A stretch of 64,000 nt of DNA from positions 12,296,314 to 12,360,313 of the forward strand of contig CM068828.1 in NCBI GenBank assembly GCA_028554795.2. The letters run 5' to 3'. The DNA is from Sinohyriopsis cumingii (Eukaryota > Mollusca > Bivalvia > Unionida > Unionidae). Positions 12,221-23,340 of this stretch are shown here, one piece after another. A program made the translations under genes and the position numbers. Within the stretch, counting starts at the first letter, position 1. Every line of letters starts with the position of its first letter. Below the pieces are notes generated by a model, which was not told the DNA's origin, did not search any database, and saw only the letters and a list, made by a program, of their open reading frames with translations.

Positions 12221-12581
12221 CAATTTTCTGTGGAGTTTTTTGAACAATTAGATGACAAGGAGTTAAAAGAAATAATAGCAACGATTGAAGCAGATGAAGA
12301 TGGATTTGACAATAATGTGATGGATGTTACAAATGCTGAAAATGAAACAGAACAACAGAGATTGATAAATTCCCTCACACAGCACTCCATGACCTCAGTC
12401 CCCCTAGCCATACACAACAACAATAATAAGCTGGGAACTGGGCCAGTAAGTTTTGAGGCCACTGAGGGATATAAACCAAGATTCGAGAAATTATTGGAGG
12501 AGGACTTAAAATCTATTGAAATAAATCAATACTCGGAGGCTACTAAACAAAACACAAAATGGGGCATTGTCATTTTCAATG
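12221..12581 (+). CDS. DUF3504/Crypton-like protein, candidate exon (possibly decayed)
   Basis: Open frame of 120 codons plus one base, between a possible acceptor (gatttag at 12214-12220) and a GTAAAT donor at 12582. The acidic N-terminal part reads FFEQLDDKELKEIIATIE and the end reads ATKQNTKWGIVIFN. 'F...L...ATKQNTKWG...F' is typical of the N-terminal region of DUF3504 (QRICH1/KIAA1958/ZMYM-like) proteins, which derive from Crypton tyrosine recombinases and are abundant in marine invertebrates. An ATG at 12199 with a good context opens a different frame (MTDYVDLAIF) that stops at 12241. A one-base frame shift near 12228 would join it to this frame, which suggests either a broken gene or an upstream exon. 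The sequence lies within an intron of the FERM gene, on the other strand. Confidence 0.55.
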
Positions 12582-13480
12582 GTAAATATTTTTAAAAAAT
12601 TTTGATTTTAAATTTATTTAAAAAAACGTGTGGGTGTTGGTGGTATGGTGAATAATACCTCTTACAAAAAAATAAAAACAAATATTTATGAGACCATTAT
12701 TCAAAGACTGAATAAAGTTTTTAAATGGTAAAACTGCTATCTCCACCAATGTGACTTAACACCATTGAAAAATGGATGTGTAGTCATTAATCCTTTCCAG
12801 CACTCAACTATGCAAACAAACAAAACATATGGCCGGTTTTGCGAGCAATTCTACATTTAACAAATGCACATTTAATTTCACATTAGATAACTGAAAGGGC
12901 CTTGTTAAGTATTAATGCTAATGAAAAAGATAAAATGTTTTTCTTGTACAGGACATACTAAGTTTTAATTAAAAGTCATTTTTTTAATGAAAATAAATGT
13001 GCCGACACCACAGGTAGCCATTGCCTAAGATGTAAAATATGAAGTTGCCGAATAAATGTAACTGTGACAGTTGTTAACATTTCATTTGACATTAGATCAC
13101 TGAATAGGTCTTCATAAGTATTACCACTGTTGAGAATGATATAAAATGTTACTCCTGTTTACAATTTATTTAATTGTTACTTTTATGTTAGTAAGGGATA
13201 GCATCATCTTGTTCATATTTACATGTTGTTCATTGATAAAATCTATTATGACTTGAGGTTTGATTGGAAATTTAATCTAGCACACTTGCTCATTCCATAT
13301 CAGCTGTTATTATGTAAGTTCATGGTCATCTGACATAGCAGATGGGACTGACTAAAATTGAACAAGAATGTTGTAAAATAAATTAAATGTGTTGAAACCA
13401 CTGGTAGCCACTGTGTAATATGTAAAGTATAAAGTTTCTGAATAAACGTAAATGTGACTGTAGTTAATATGCTTGTGTGA
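12582..13480 (+). repeat. Intron of the DUF3504-like locus with a diverged ~400-bp tandem duplication
   Basis: Two blocks near 12985-13085 and 13375-13480 align along their length (for example 'ggtagccattg' with 'ggtagccactg', and 'gaataaatgtaactgtgac' with 'gaataaacgtaaatgtgac'). The sequences before each block also resemble each other (12880-12960 and 13085-13165). This indicates an old tandem duplication of about 400 bases. Confidence 0.6.
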
Positions 13481-13488
13481 TTCTGTAC

Positions 13489-13662
13489 AGGTTATGTATT
13501 ATGGGGCAATGTAAAGCGGCAAATGAAAGGAAAGTACGTGCTATTTAAATTGGAATGTACTGTTGATGGAATAAGTGGATTTGACAAAAGAAAGGATGAA
13601 ACTGGAATTATAAGGATTAAAGGAACATGGTTGGGTATTTATCGATGTGTAAATATTACCTA
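13489..13662 (+). CDS. Possible 3' exon following the DUF3504-like exon
   Basis: After a 'ctgtacag' acceptor, the frame that continues the split codon (G plus GT) stays open for about 57 codons (YVLWGNVKRQMKGKYV...) to a TAA near 13660. Phase fits the donor at 12582. However, the peptide matches nothing I know in DUF3504 proteins, and its end overlaps the 77-bp tandem repeat, so chance is quite possible. Confidence 0.2.
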
Positions 13663-13835
13663 ATGTGTAAAGGACGAAATTGAATTATAAAGATTAAATG
13701 AACATGGTTTGGTGTTTATCGATGTGTAAATATTACCTAATGTGTAAAGGACGAAAATGGAATTGTAAGGATTAAATGACCATGGTTGTGTATTTAATGA
13801 TGTGTAAATTTTACCTAATCACTCACAAAGTTAAC
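13590..13835. repeat. 77-bp tandem repeat, 3 copies
   Basis: The motif 'gatgtgtaaat' with its neighbours recurs at 13644, 13721 and 13799 (77 and 78 bases apart). Each copy has 'aaggatgaaa/aaggacgaaa' followed by 'attaaatgaacatgg'. The third copy runs into the left arm of the hairpin at 13769-13917. Confidence 0.85.
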
Positions 13836-13917
13836 ATAAAGTCCTTTGGACTTTATTTACTTTGTGAGTGATTAGGTAAAATTTACACATCCATAAATAA
13901 CCATGGTCATTTAATCC
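13769..13917. repeat. Large near-perfect inverted repeat (hairpin, about 70-bp arms)
   Basis: The left arm, starting 'ggattaaatgaccatgg', is matched by its reverse complement ending 'ccatggtcatttaatcc'. The centre is aaagtcc-ttt-ggacttt at 13838-13854, so the loop is only three bases. The arms include 'ttacctaatcactcacaaag' and differ by a few small indels. It is made from the third copy of the 77-bp repeat. This could be a foldback element or an inverted duplication created at a replication stall. Confidence 0.92.
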
Positions 13918-14138
13918 AATAATGAATAATGAATGTTGATTTTTTATTGTCCACTTGCAGTCAGTACATTTGCTTCAAATCTAATAACTTAGACAAAAGT
14001 GTAAATGTATACATTATGGTATAACTGGGCATGTTAAATATTTAATGCAACTTCAATCGTTCATTCATGCATTTACTCAATGGTGTTGAGCGAATGTCTA
14101 TGTTAGAGTAATTAAATCTCTTTAAAGGTGTGTGGGTG

Positions 14139-14140
<2 letters not shown>

Positions 14141-14198
<58 letters not shown>
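14141..14198. repeat. (TA)n microsatellite
   Basis: About 58 bases of alternating T and A with one interruption (aa at 14181). Confidence 0.97.
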
Positions 14199-14560
14199 AG
14201 GTATTATTATTTTAAGAGGGCGACCGAGTGATAAAGAACTAACCTATATTACAAAAAAGAACAAGCATTCACACCTAAACACTGAACATGCATACAGAGC
14301 AAATATTTCACCTGTGTCTATACACATAAAATGAGAATATAACAATATATAAAGATAAACAAGGGCCATGTTTATCTTCAAAATTTATACGGAAATGACT
14401 GCAAGATGTAGTGAATATTTAACGCTGTATTTTTTTCCAAGCAATACTTCTTTCATGGATGGACTGTGCAGTTTGCACATAGTTAATTTCCTTGCAATAA
14501 TATTCCATACAATGACACCTGAATACTGCAAGTTTCTATTAGTTATATTTTTGTCTTTGG

Positions 14561-15600
14561 CAGCATGTAGTTATCTGAAACAGTGGGCCTCAGATTAGGT
14601 CTACTGGCAGCATGTAGTTATCTGAAACAGTGGGCCTCAGATTAGGTCTGTACTGTCAGCATGTAGATATTTGAAACAGTGGACCTCAGATAATGTCTGT
14701 ACTGTCAGCATGTATATATTTGAAACAGTGGGCCTCAGATTAGGTCTGTACTGGCAGCATGTAGTTATTTGAAACTGCGGGCCTCAGATTATGTCTACTG
14801 ACAGCATGTATATATCTGAAACAGGCAACCTCAGATTATGTCTGTACTGACAGCATGTATATATCTGAAACAGTGGACCTCAGATTATGTCTGTACTGAC
14901 AGCATGTATATATCTGAAGCAGTGGACCTCAGATTATGTCTGTACTGACAGCATGTATATATCTGAAACAGTGGACCTCAGATTATGTCTGTACTGACAG
15001 CATGTATATATTTGAAACAGTGGACCTCAGATTATGTCTACTGGCAGCATGTATATATTTGAAACAGTGGATCTCAGATTATGTCTGTACTGACAGCATG
15101 TATATATCTGAAACAGTGGGCCTCAGATTATGTCTGTACTGACAGCATGTATATATCTGAAACAGGCAACCTCAGATTATGTCTGTACTGACAGCATGTA
15201 TATATCTGAAACAGTGGACCTCAGATTATGTCTGTACTGACAGCATGTATATATCTGAAACAGTGGACCTCAGATTATGTCTGTACTGACAGCATGTATA
15301 TATCTGAAACAGTGGACCTCAGATTATGTCTGTACTGACAGCATGTATATATTTGAAACAGTGGGCCTCAGATTATGTCTACTGGCAGCATGTATATATT
15401 TGAAACAGTGGACCTCAGATTATGTCTGTACTGACAGCATGTATATATCTGAAACAGTGGACCTCAGATTATGTCTGTACTGGCAGCATGTATATATCTG
15501 AAACAGTGGGCCTCAGATTAGGTCTGTCCTAGCAGCATGTATATATTTGAAACACTTGACCTCAGATTAGGTCTACTGGCAGCATGTAGTTATCTGAAAT
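14561..15600. repeat. 49-bp minisatellite, about 21 copies
   Basis: The unit contains 'tctgtactgacagcatgta' followed by 'tatctgaaacagtgg' and 'cctcagattatg'. A shorter variant of about 46 bases (tctactggcagcatg) is interspersed. The outer copies at both ends are the most diverged (tagttatctgaa and attaggtct forms), while the centre is homogenised, as expected for unequal exchange. Open frames within the array (MYIFETV... type) are by-products of the repeat. Confidence 0.95.
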
Positions 15601-16046
15601 GGTGGCATGTATTGCCTTGCTCTGGTGAAGTAAAAAAATAATGTATATACTCAGGAGCTCATTTTGTTAGAGTTGTTACACATCATCATTGCTTTTCTGA
15701 GAAACATGCACCCATGTATGCATACAATTTTCAGCCATTCCGTTACTTGAAATTGTTGGCTGAATGGATTTTCAAGTATAATTGAATGTGCCTGTTTTGA
15801 AACTTGAACAGTTGTTGTAGGTTTGCACTACAATTACGCCACTAGAATTACTCCACAAAATATTGCAATTGAAAATAAAACGGCTTAGCAAAACATCTGA
15901 AGGAACAAACTGCATTACATTAAAAAGGAATGTTAAATCTAAATTTCTTATGTAGCCAAAGGAACGACTTAAGACTTTGGTTGTGGGTGTTATTATCATG
16001 GATTTTTCTACCCCATATGTTTATTTGGACTAATCAATCAAATAAA
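15601..16046. other. FERM intron 2, proximal part
   Basis: No exon recognised. A partial copy of the foldback element found at 16197 begins near 16047. Confidence 0.45.
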
Positions 16047-16080
16047 GACCATAAACCCTGATCTGCTGACATATTATGAC
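16047..16080. repeat. Foldback element, partial copy
   Basis: The sequence 'aaaccctgatctgctgacat' matches the left half of the foldback element at 16197-16255; the right half is missing. Confidence 0.55.
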
Positions 16081-16196
16081 ACATCATATCTGAGTGCATG
16101 CAATTTGTAGCTGGACCAGACATGTAATTAAGAATAATACAGTAACATGTACCGAACTGAAAAATGTGTGGGTTCAGATCAATGTACTGCGGAGCT

Positions 16197-16255
16197 GGCA
16201 CAGACCCTGATCTGCTGGCATGTGATTATGCAGTGGTAGATTTGGGTCTGTACTG
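16197..16255. repeat. Short foldback MITE, forward copy
   Basis: Arms 'gcacagaccctgatct' and 'agatttgggtctgtac' are inverted repeats around a loop of about 24 bases (gctggcatgtgattatg...). The same element lies in reverse orientation at 17220-17278. It sits only 38 bases from the donor side of a FERM exon. Confidence 0.75.
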
Positions 16256-16293
16256 TTGATTTGATGCAGTATATACAAAATATGGCAGTTTAC

Positions 16294-16398
16294 CTGTAAT
16301 CCATGTGCATCTTCATATTCCAAGTCAAAATAATCCGTCTCCAGAAGATTCAGGTGGCGTACCACTGCTTCCCACAACACCTGTCCAAATGCCTTCAC
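16294..16398 (-). CDS. FERM-domain protein, second coding exon (F1 lobe)
   Basis: The acceptor 'tttcaatttcag' and donor GTAAAC bound exactly 35 codons (phase 0 to phase 0) on the minus strand. The peptide VKAFGQVLWEAVVRHL continues with NLLETDYFDLEYEDAHGLQ. The pattern G..L...V..HLNLLE.DYF.L.Y.D is the F1-lobe signature of FERM proteins (EPB41L, FRMD, FARP, PTPN3/4 groups). It runs directly into WLD in the next exon, as in all these families. My impression is that it is closest to FARP/FRMD-type proteins, but the family is not resolved. The usual Gly after DYF is Asp here. Confidence 0.9.
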
Positions 16399-16699
16399 CT
16401 GAAATTGAAAGCAACAAACTCAAAAGAAAATGCCCATCAAGTTTAAACCAACTTACATATATTGAACATTCTGATGTCCATGTAAGGTTGCTGCAGAGCT
16501 GAGATAGCACTCAGAGTGACAATCTTGAATGAACAGTCCTGTGAGACGACACAACCCATAACCTAAACAACAATGCAACCTTGATGCTACTGTAAATCCA
16601 AGCCCAAAAAGTTTCTTATAGCAATGTTTGTAGGTACAAGGGGATGCCTGATAGCTATTATGTTTGTACAATGTACTGGTAACCAAATATTGCTATTAA

Positions 16700-16850
16700 A
16701 TAAAATAAGGTAAAGTTGTCTCTGTTGTATCTGTCTGTCAGTCCAAAAATATGGTCAGGTTGATCATGTTATGTCTGTCCAAAAATGAGGCCAGGTTGTC
16801 TGTTATGTCTGTCAAGAAAAATAAGGTCAGGTTGTCTCTGTAAGGTCTAT
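16700..16850. repeat. Degenerate ~50-bp tandem repeat
   Basis: Three to four loose copies of 'aggtcaggttgtctctgt(t)...tatgtctgtc(ca)aaaaat'. Confidence 0.6.
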
Positions 16851-17219
16851 GTGTCTGCTATTTGATGGGTATACAAGCTACTCAGAGTTGTTTTGTTATT
16901 CAAAGTTCTTTGTCTATCCATTTCTGTATCTTTTCCTTCTTGAAGAAATGTTGTTTATGAAATGCAAGTTTACAAGGTAGCATATTTAAAGTATTGTCTA
17001 CAATCTTACAGTATATTCCATGGTGCAGGAAAAGAGTTAATTTGTCTTTGTTTTGCAAATATGTGTATATTTTTATGTCTTTCATTTTACTTGTATTCAT
17101 TTCACCTGCTCAGAAATCTATATAACTTATTTTGGTTTACCTCATGTCTCTTCAACAAAGACATCAATTGAAAAAATGGATACTATATATACTTGCTTAA
17201 AGGTCCAGTCCAACTACAA

Positions 17220-17278
17220 GCAGCACAGACCCTTATCTACCACTGCATAATGTGCCCACAGATCAGGGTCTATGCTGT
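17220..17278. repeat. Short foldback MITE, reverse copy
   Basis: Arms 'gcagcacagaccctta' and 'gatcagggtctatgctg' flank the loop 'accactgcataatgtgccc', which is the reverse complement of the loop at 16197-16255. The element has therefore inserted in both orientations within 1 kb. Confidence 0.75.
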
Positions 17279-17433
17279 TTGTTCTACTGATTACTCCACA
17301 GAAATTGCACTGTCCCAGAGCTGCCAGTGATTTATGCAATGGCAGGTATCAAAATGTGCAGTTTGCAATTGGGTTAGACTTGTAAGCATACATACAACTG
17401 TATGATAGTTCGTATCAGTCCACATATCTGTCT

Positions 17434-17480
17434 GTCTCTCTCTCTCTCTCTCACACTGTCTGTCTGTCTCTCTCTCATAA
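17434..17480. repeat. (TC)n-rich simple repeat
   Basis: Runs of 'ctctctctctctctc' and 'tctgtctgtctctctctc'. Confidence 0.9.
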
Positions 17481-19132
17481 GAACGTGACAATGTGGAACT
17501 CTGTATTTATCAACCATTTCAGTTTTTATTTCAGTGCCCCATTTATTCCTCAATAATACTGTCCTTTTTTTGTGTGAATCCAAAAAATGACCACAGACTC
17601 TGACATGCCAACACACCACATGCTGGCAAATCAGTTTATAATTTTGCATTTTGATTATCTTATACAAAGGTAAATGTACTGTATCTATGTCAGTCCAATT
17701 TTATAAAATTAAAATAAAGTAACATTAATAAAAATTAAAAAAAAGAAGTAAACAACACTGCAGGTTTCTAATAACAAAACAATAGTAAAGCATTACAAAT
17801 TTTAAGTGCTAAAGGTGTAAAATATTTTTGTTACAATTCTGAGTTGTTCTAACTTTTCAATTACACAACATATGTTTATTTACTCCAAAAAGAAGAAAGT
17901 CAGTCAGTTGAAGGATGCCAAATATTCTAAATCTTTGCTACTGAAGGGATTTGGGAGGTCATACAAACTTTTGGCTTACATGTACAAACTTGTGTGCTGA
18001 AGAAATGACAACTTAATTTGCAGCTACATTATTTATGATGTGGTGGAGGAGGGGGATATTCAATGCAGTCAAAGTAACTGCTTCATAAATACAACTGTTG
18101 GATTCATTTACATAACTTTCTGTAGTCAGCAATATTCTGAGCATTCACAATAAAAAATAAAGCTGAAGCTTTTGAAGTGGATTACATGAAATTCACAGGT
18201 CAACATACACTATTCTGACCAATATGCACAAGTATTTGCTGTGTGTGCCAAAAGTTTATAAGTAAGCTCCGTAGATACCTTGGCAAGCCAAGTATTTCTG
18301 TGACTGATGTTCGATGAACTGTACCGTATCTATTCTAAGGTTAAGGATTATGACCCCTTCTAACCGGTCCTTCAAACGATGCCAAAGTATTAACATTTTT
18401 TGAACAAAATATACACATAGTTGTAAGTAATTTCTTTTTTAAACGTCTTTGAGCCACCTAACTAAACCAGTCTACATCACATTCATATGATCAACAGAAT
18501 ACAAAGTGCACGTGATGCTTAACTGTGGAACAACACTGGAAAATTTACGTTCTTATTGCTGACATAATTACCCAGCAATCTGTTCTGGTTTTTACACATT
18601 CAATACACATACAGTGCAGTATACCACAATACTCTACAAAGACTATTATGAATTGACAATAAGGGAACAAACAGTTGTGTAAGGTCATATGATATCTCTG
18701 CCCGAAATAATTATGAACCATCTGTTGAGAATCCATACAAAATACCACATACATCTGCATGAAAACCCCTCTTTAACATAGGTTACAATATTAACTAAAG
18801 AAAATGTTTTGAATGTGCAAGTCTTTACTAAATGATCATTAAGTTCCACTTCATTACAAAACAATTAAAAGAGAGCAATACAATCTATTGTCTCTGACTT
18901 TACTTTTATAATATTCAAATTCATATATGTACTTCCTGGCATCATTGAATTTACAAGGGCAGATGAACTTTTGATATCACTGTAACTGGACATTTTTGGT
19001 GAAAAAAGTAAGTCAAACTATGTCAAAGATAAAGTTTGCTTTACTCTGCAAAACTTTCCTGAAATGTAATTTCTTCAACAGTATTTTTAGTGTGAAGATA
19101 GTAAACATTATGGCAATTTTTTTTTGTGTTTT
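17481..19132. other. Intronic, nothing recognised
   Basis: AT-rich sequence without a recognisable exon or repeat array on either strand. Confidence 0.4.
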
Positions 19133-19442
19133 ATGATTTGGATTTTTTTTATGTAGCATTAACAATTTTTCAGTCATATCGCTACGATGTCTGCAGTGTG
19201 GCAGTTTATAGTGATGACTAGCACTGGGGCATCATGCCGCAGACATGTAGCATGATGTCCCACCTAGTCACATTATCTTGACACCAGGCTGACCAGTCCT
19301 AACACTAACCTCTTAATGCTGAGCACCTAGCGAGGCAGTTTAAGTACCATTTATATAAAGTCTTTGATATGACTTGGCCAGGGGTTCAAAACTGTGACCT
19401 CCCGCATCTGAGGCGGATGCTCTAACCACCAGAGCGGTCAAT
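19133..19442 (-). mobile_element. tRNA-derived SINE (family 1), copy 1
   Basis: On the minus strand the head reads GTGGTTAGAGCATCCGCCTC (A-box region), followed by a degenerate B-box (GGTCACAGTTTTGAACCCC). The body then holds AAGTCATA, AGGACTGGTCAGCC, TGTCA, ACTAGGTGGGACATCATGC and TGACTGAAAAATTG. The body is shared by four other copies at 19886, 22354, 51950 and 54838. The central part looks like one of the long-conserved SINE core domains of metazoans. RNA polymerase III would transcribe it, and it depends on a LINE for movement. Confidence 0.88.
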
Positions 19443-19885
19443 AATTTTTCATGACTCTTGTATACCTTTCACAATACTGTTAGGACCCATGCAGAAAATA
19501 ACATGACTGTCTCAATCAAATAAAATTAGTATTTTGGAAAAAAGTATCTGTCAACACAGGCCTGCAGCTGTCAGTATTAACTGTTCCTCCTCAAAATCTG
19601 TCAGCAGCTAAATCAACCCCTGCAGTTGGCAGTTGTTCTGCACTTTCCACTATGTTCAACATATCTGGATCCATGCTTTTAGTACCCTGTATTTTCAATG
19701 ATCTGTTTTCATGATTAAAGAACTCAAATGTGGGGGGTGGGTGGGGGGGAGACACGAGCCCCAACGTCATCTTAGATCTTAAACACTGTCCAACTGACAG
19801 ATGGACCTTTAATTTCCTCAACACAAAGAAACAACTCTGTGTGTCTGTGTGTGTGAGAGATTTTGACTTTTTATGTACTTTAAAA

Positions 19886-20172
19886 AAATTAAGTCATATC
19901 ATTATGATATCTGCAGTGTAGCAGATTATAGTGATGTCTAGCACTAAAGCATCAAGCCACAGACATGTAGCATGATGATGTCCCACCCAGTCAAATTATC
20001 CTGACACCAGTCCGACCAGTCCTAACACTAACCTCATAATGCTGAGCACATAGCAAGGCAGCTGTTAATACCATTTTAATAATTCTTTGGTATGACTTGG
20101 CCAGGGTTCGAACCAGTGACCCCCTGCATCCAATGCAGACACTCTAATCTCTAGGCAATCAGAGCAGTCCAA
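19886..20172 (-). mobile_element. tRNA-derived SINE (family 1), copy 2
   Basis: Same orientation and structure as the copy at 19133, about 440 bases away. The minus-strand B-box is GGTTCGAACCCTGGCC-like (gccagggttcgaacc on the plus strand). The head is diverged. Confidence 0.88.
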
Positions 20173-22109
20173 CTGCATGTACTCATATAAAAAACTATTC
20201 TAAACTCTGCGATGATGCTTGAAAAAAACCATTCTTTATTATGTTAAGGTTGTCACAGAATGTAAAAGTTAGCATCATAATACCATGTATATTATATAGT
20301 TATAAACCTGCCCTATTAGATACCTCCATAAAAAGGACATCTGTTCTTAAAAGACAATGCTAGCAGGTCTCTTTTTGTTACTTTTTATTATCCATCTTAC
20401 TTCATTTATAAAGGACACCTTCCCATAAAGGGCATGTATTTGTTGTACCATGTCATTTATAGATAAACGATCCTTGTCCCAATCAATCAAAAGTAATCAA
20501 GAAGTTATTGCTATAATTTTTTAACATCATCTACTGTGTAAACCCATTTATTTTGTCAGTCACAAAATTCTGTAGTTGCTGGCAGTAAAACAATTCAAAC
20601 AATTTCATAGCAATTTGTTTTTTTTTTAAAACTGTCATTGTCTTTCTGTCAACCAGTAATATCTGCACACACACACTATAATCCAGAGGACAAAGAGTAC
20701 TATGTCCTTTGTCCAAAAAATCTCAAGGGGGTGGGAGGGTGGTGGTTGGTGGTGTTACACAACGTTTATAATTGGTCAAAGAAAAATGACTGTATTTAAT
20801 GCAATCTTAAATTCTTTCACACTATGCTACCTTAACTTTATCATCTCAACAGTACTGTCATCTTTACCCTGCACACTTAGAGTCTGGTAATAAAGGTTTT
20901 ACCCAGTGCTCCAGTAACTCGCGAAAACATTAACATGTCTGAACATCTGGTTCACCAGAAAGAGCTGCACTATGGAATTTTCTCTTCTGGATCTCAATTA
21001 ACTTCAGAGTTCACTCATAATCTTCCAGCATTGATAATAATTCATCTAATTCTAAAAAAATATTCTGAATTACTTTTATTTTTAAATTAATAATTGATTG
21101 ATAAAATTGTGCATTGCATACATTTTGTCTCTTCTGTCATTAATTCAATCTCAGAATAAATAGCAGTAGAAGTGCCTTCAATCCTAAAAATAATACAGTA
21201 GCAGCTATCAGAGACTTTACACTGTAATTAAGGGTGGCTACCACAAAACTCTGCTTTGATTACCAAAAAAATATATTGTTTTCAAATAAATTGCCATCTT
21301 ACAGCTGTTGTTGCCTTTCAAGACTCTAGCCATTGCTAGCACACATTGATAGTGATGGCTAAACACTAAAGGAAAGCAGTAGGCCCATTTTTCAAAAAAA
21401 ATTTCCTGCTGCAAAATCATGCCCAAAGGGTAGACAGTGATCAAGATTTGGGAGACATAAGACAAAAAACCATGAAAAACCTATGAACCAGCACTCAAGG
21501 ATACACGTACAAGAACACAATATTTTTTTCATGCCAAATTTGAGCAAACTAAAGTTGTGTTATTTGGCCGAATGTTGACACTCTTGATGAACTTGCTGGT
21601 CATGATATAAAAAATCTGATGTCAGCAGTCAGAACATGGTAGGGAAATCAAAACAGATATCAGTTTCAAAAAAGGCAAAGTGAATGCTTTCACAAATGGA
21701 TGTGCTTTCGGTGAGTGGATTTACCATAGTGCAAATGCTGCAACATCAATATCAGTAACAGGAATCGTGTGTAAATACGCTTTGTTAAAACACTAAACAA
21801 AACAAAATTGCAGTGAAATCTGAAGCAAATTTATAATAGGGATAAATTTATGATTTGCTGCTATCCCTTAATGAGACCTATGGAAGGAACAAATGTATCA
21901 CAAACAGCCAATTCATGTATGTCTATGAACACAATCAAAATGTCCAGTTGAACTCCATCGATTGATTGTGGATTTTATATCACACCAGCACCGAAAGGTT
22001 ATACAGAACCACAAAAAAGGATATATGACAAAGATTTATTAAAAGGTCTATTACCAACAAGGGACAAAAGTACAAAAACACAACAAAGATGGCAAGGATA
22101 ATATATGAA
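20173..22109. other. Intronic, nothing recognised
   Basis: AT-rich sequence with a G/T-rich patch near 20729-20755. No exon recognised on either strand. Confidence 0.4.
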
Positions 22110-23013
22110 AGTTTCCAATCAATCCAAATTCTGAAGCATCAAGGTCATTTAAGCTACAACAAAATGTGTGGAATTACAGACAAGTAAACAGATGTAGCTC
22201 TACAATAATACCAAATAATCTGGACTTTTACTTGCATTTCAAAATACTGAGGGAAAAACATAATTTTTGAGACTAGATTTTTAATATAAAAAATTAGCCG
22301 GTTGTTGGAACAAGATATTGTGTCCATATTTTAGACCTTTTGGCCTGAGATCTAAGGCAGAGACCACTCCAGTGGCCTAGTGGTGCCTCAGAACTGGGAG
22401 GTTGTGGGTTTGAACCCCGGCCAAGTCATACCAAAGACTTACAAAAATGGTACTAACAGCTGCCTCACTAGGCACTCAGCATAAAGAGTTTAGTGTTAGG
22501 ACTGGTCGGCCTGGTGTCAGGATAATGTGACTGGGTGGGACATCATGCTACATGTCTGCTGCATGATGCCCCAGTGCTAGACATCGCTATAAACTGCCCC
22601 ACTGCAGACATCGTAGTGATATGACTGAAAAATTGTTAAAGCTATGTTAAAAATCCTAATCACAGACATGCTAAAGTAGACCAGTCTGAACTGTACACAG
22701 ACGGGTGACCTTTGTAAAAAGTATGATAACATTGATATCTCAGGTAACAAGTGGCCAGGACAATTAAATGACAGGTCCATGAAGCAAAAAAAAAGAGGAC
22801 TCCAACTTTTACCTTTTACTCTTTGCACTTGTGTAAGTGAAATAGCCATTTAAAAAAAAAAAAAATTTCTAACACAACTAGGCATCCAGCTAAACGAAAA
22901 TCTATTGGAAGCAGATGTATTTGGATGTATTCAGAATTAACTTCCAAAATGCATATCCTACCCCAATTTCAAGTGAAAATGACAAAAATCTCTTGGACTG
23001 AATGATACACAGT
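22110..23013 (-). mobile_element. TTAA-type MITE, old decayed copy with a nested SINE
   Basis: Minus-oriented copy of the MITE family. Recognisable parts are 'aaacagatgtagctctaca', 'ccttttggcctgagatctaagg', 'gaccagtctgaactgtacac', 'aacacaactaggcat' and 'gacaaaaatctcttgga'. The right terminus (ggactgaatga) resembles the older subfamily at 1636-6237. TTAA is no longer recognisable at the ends. SINE family 1 is inserted at about 22354-22664. Confidence 0.75.
22354..22664 (+). mobile_element. tRNA-derived SINE (family 1), copy 3, nested in MITE
   Basis: The head 'ccactccagtggcctagtgg' is followed by the B-box 'gtgggtttgaaccccggcc', then 'aagtcataccaaagactta', the core 'aggactggtcggcctggtg', 'gactgggtgggacatcatgc', and the 3' end 'gactgaaaaattgtt' to 'aatcctaatc'. 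MITE sequence resumes at about 22672 with 'gaccagtctgaactg'. Apparent diverged target duplications (ctaaggcagagacc and ctaaagtagacc) flank it. Confidence 0.88.
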
Positions 23014-23018
23014 GTGTT

Positions 23019-23265
23019 GTTGTTGTTGTTGTTGTTGTAGGGTTTAGCACCAGTTTTCAGCACAGGATAGGCTATACATGGCGGCCAGTATTAATGGTGG
23101 AGGAAGAACCCGGGAAAACCTCCAGAAAGAACCACCGACTTACAAGAAACTACTGGCAAGCTTTCTCACATACCCACAATCCGAGACTCGAACCCACGCA
23201 GCCAGTGGTGAGATGGCAATGATTTGTAATGGAGAGCGCTTTATACCACTAAGGGCCCCCGTGTG
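23019..23265 (-). mobile_element. tRNA-derived SINE (family 2) with (CAA)n tail, copy 1
   Basis: Read on the minus strand, the head contains TAGTGGTATAAAGCGC (A-box-like) and GTGGGTTCGAGTCTC (B-box). The body then contains GGAGGTTTTCCCGGG and CCACCATTAATACTGGCC, with a (CAA)n tail (tgttgttgttgttg on the plus strand). A second copy lies at 53958-54208. Confidence 0.82.
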
Positions 23266-23282
23266 TGTGTGTGTGTGTGTGT
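23262..23282. repeat. (GT)n microsatellite
   Basis: About 10 GT units directly beside the SINE head. Confidence 0.95.
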
Positions 23283-23340
23283 ACAACTGTATGTGTATAT
23301 ATGGCAATTTAATTTTGCAATATGATCCTTTTTTTCTCTC

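Noticed and set aside
14936..15501. Repetitive ORFs (CIYLKQW type)
   Set aside because: Created by the 49-bp minisatellite.
19380..19442. tRNA gene
   Set aside because: A and B boxes belong to a SINE head; the cloverleaf is not intact and the sequence continues into the SINE body.
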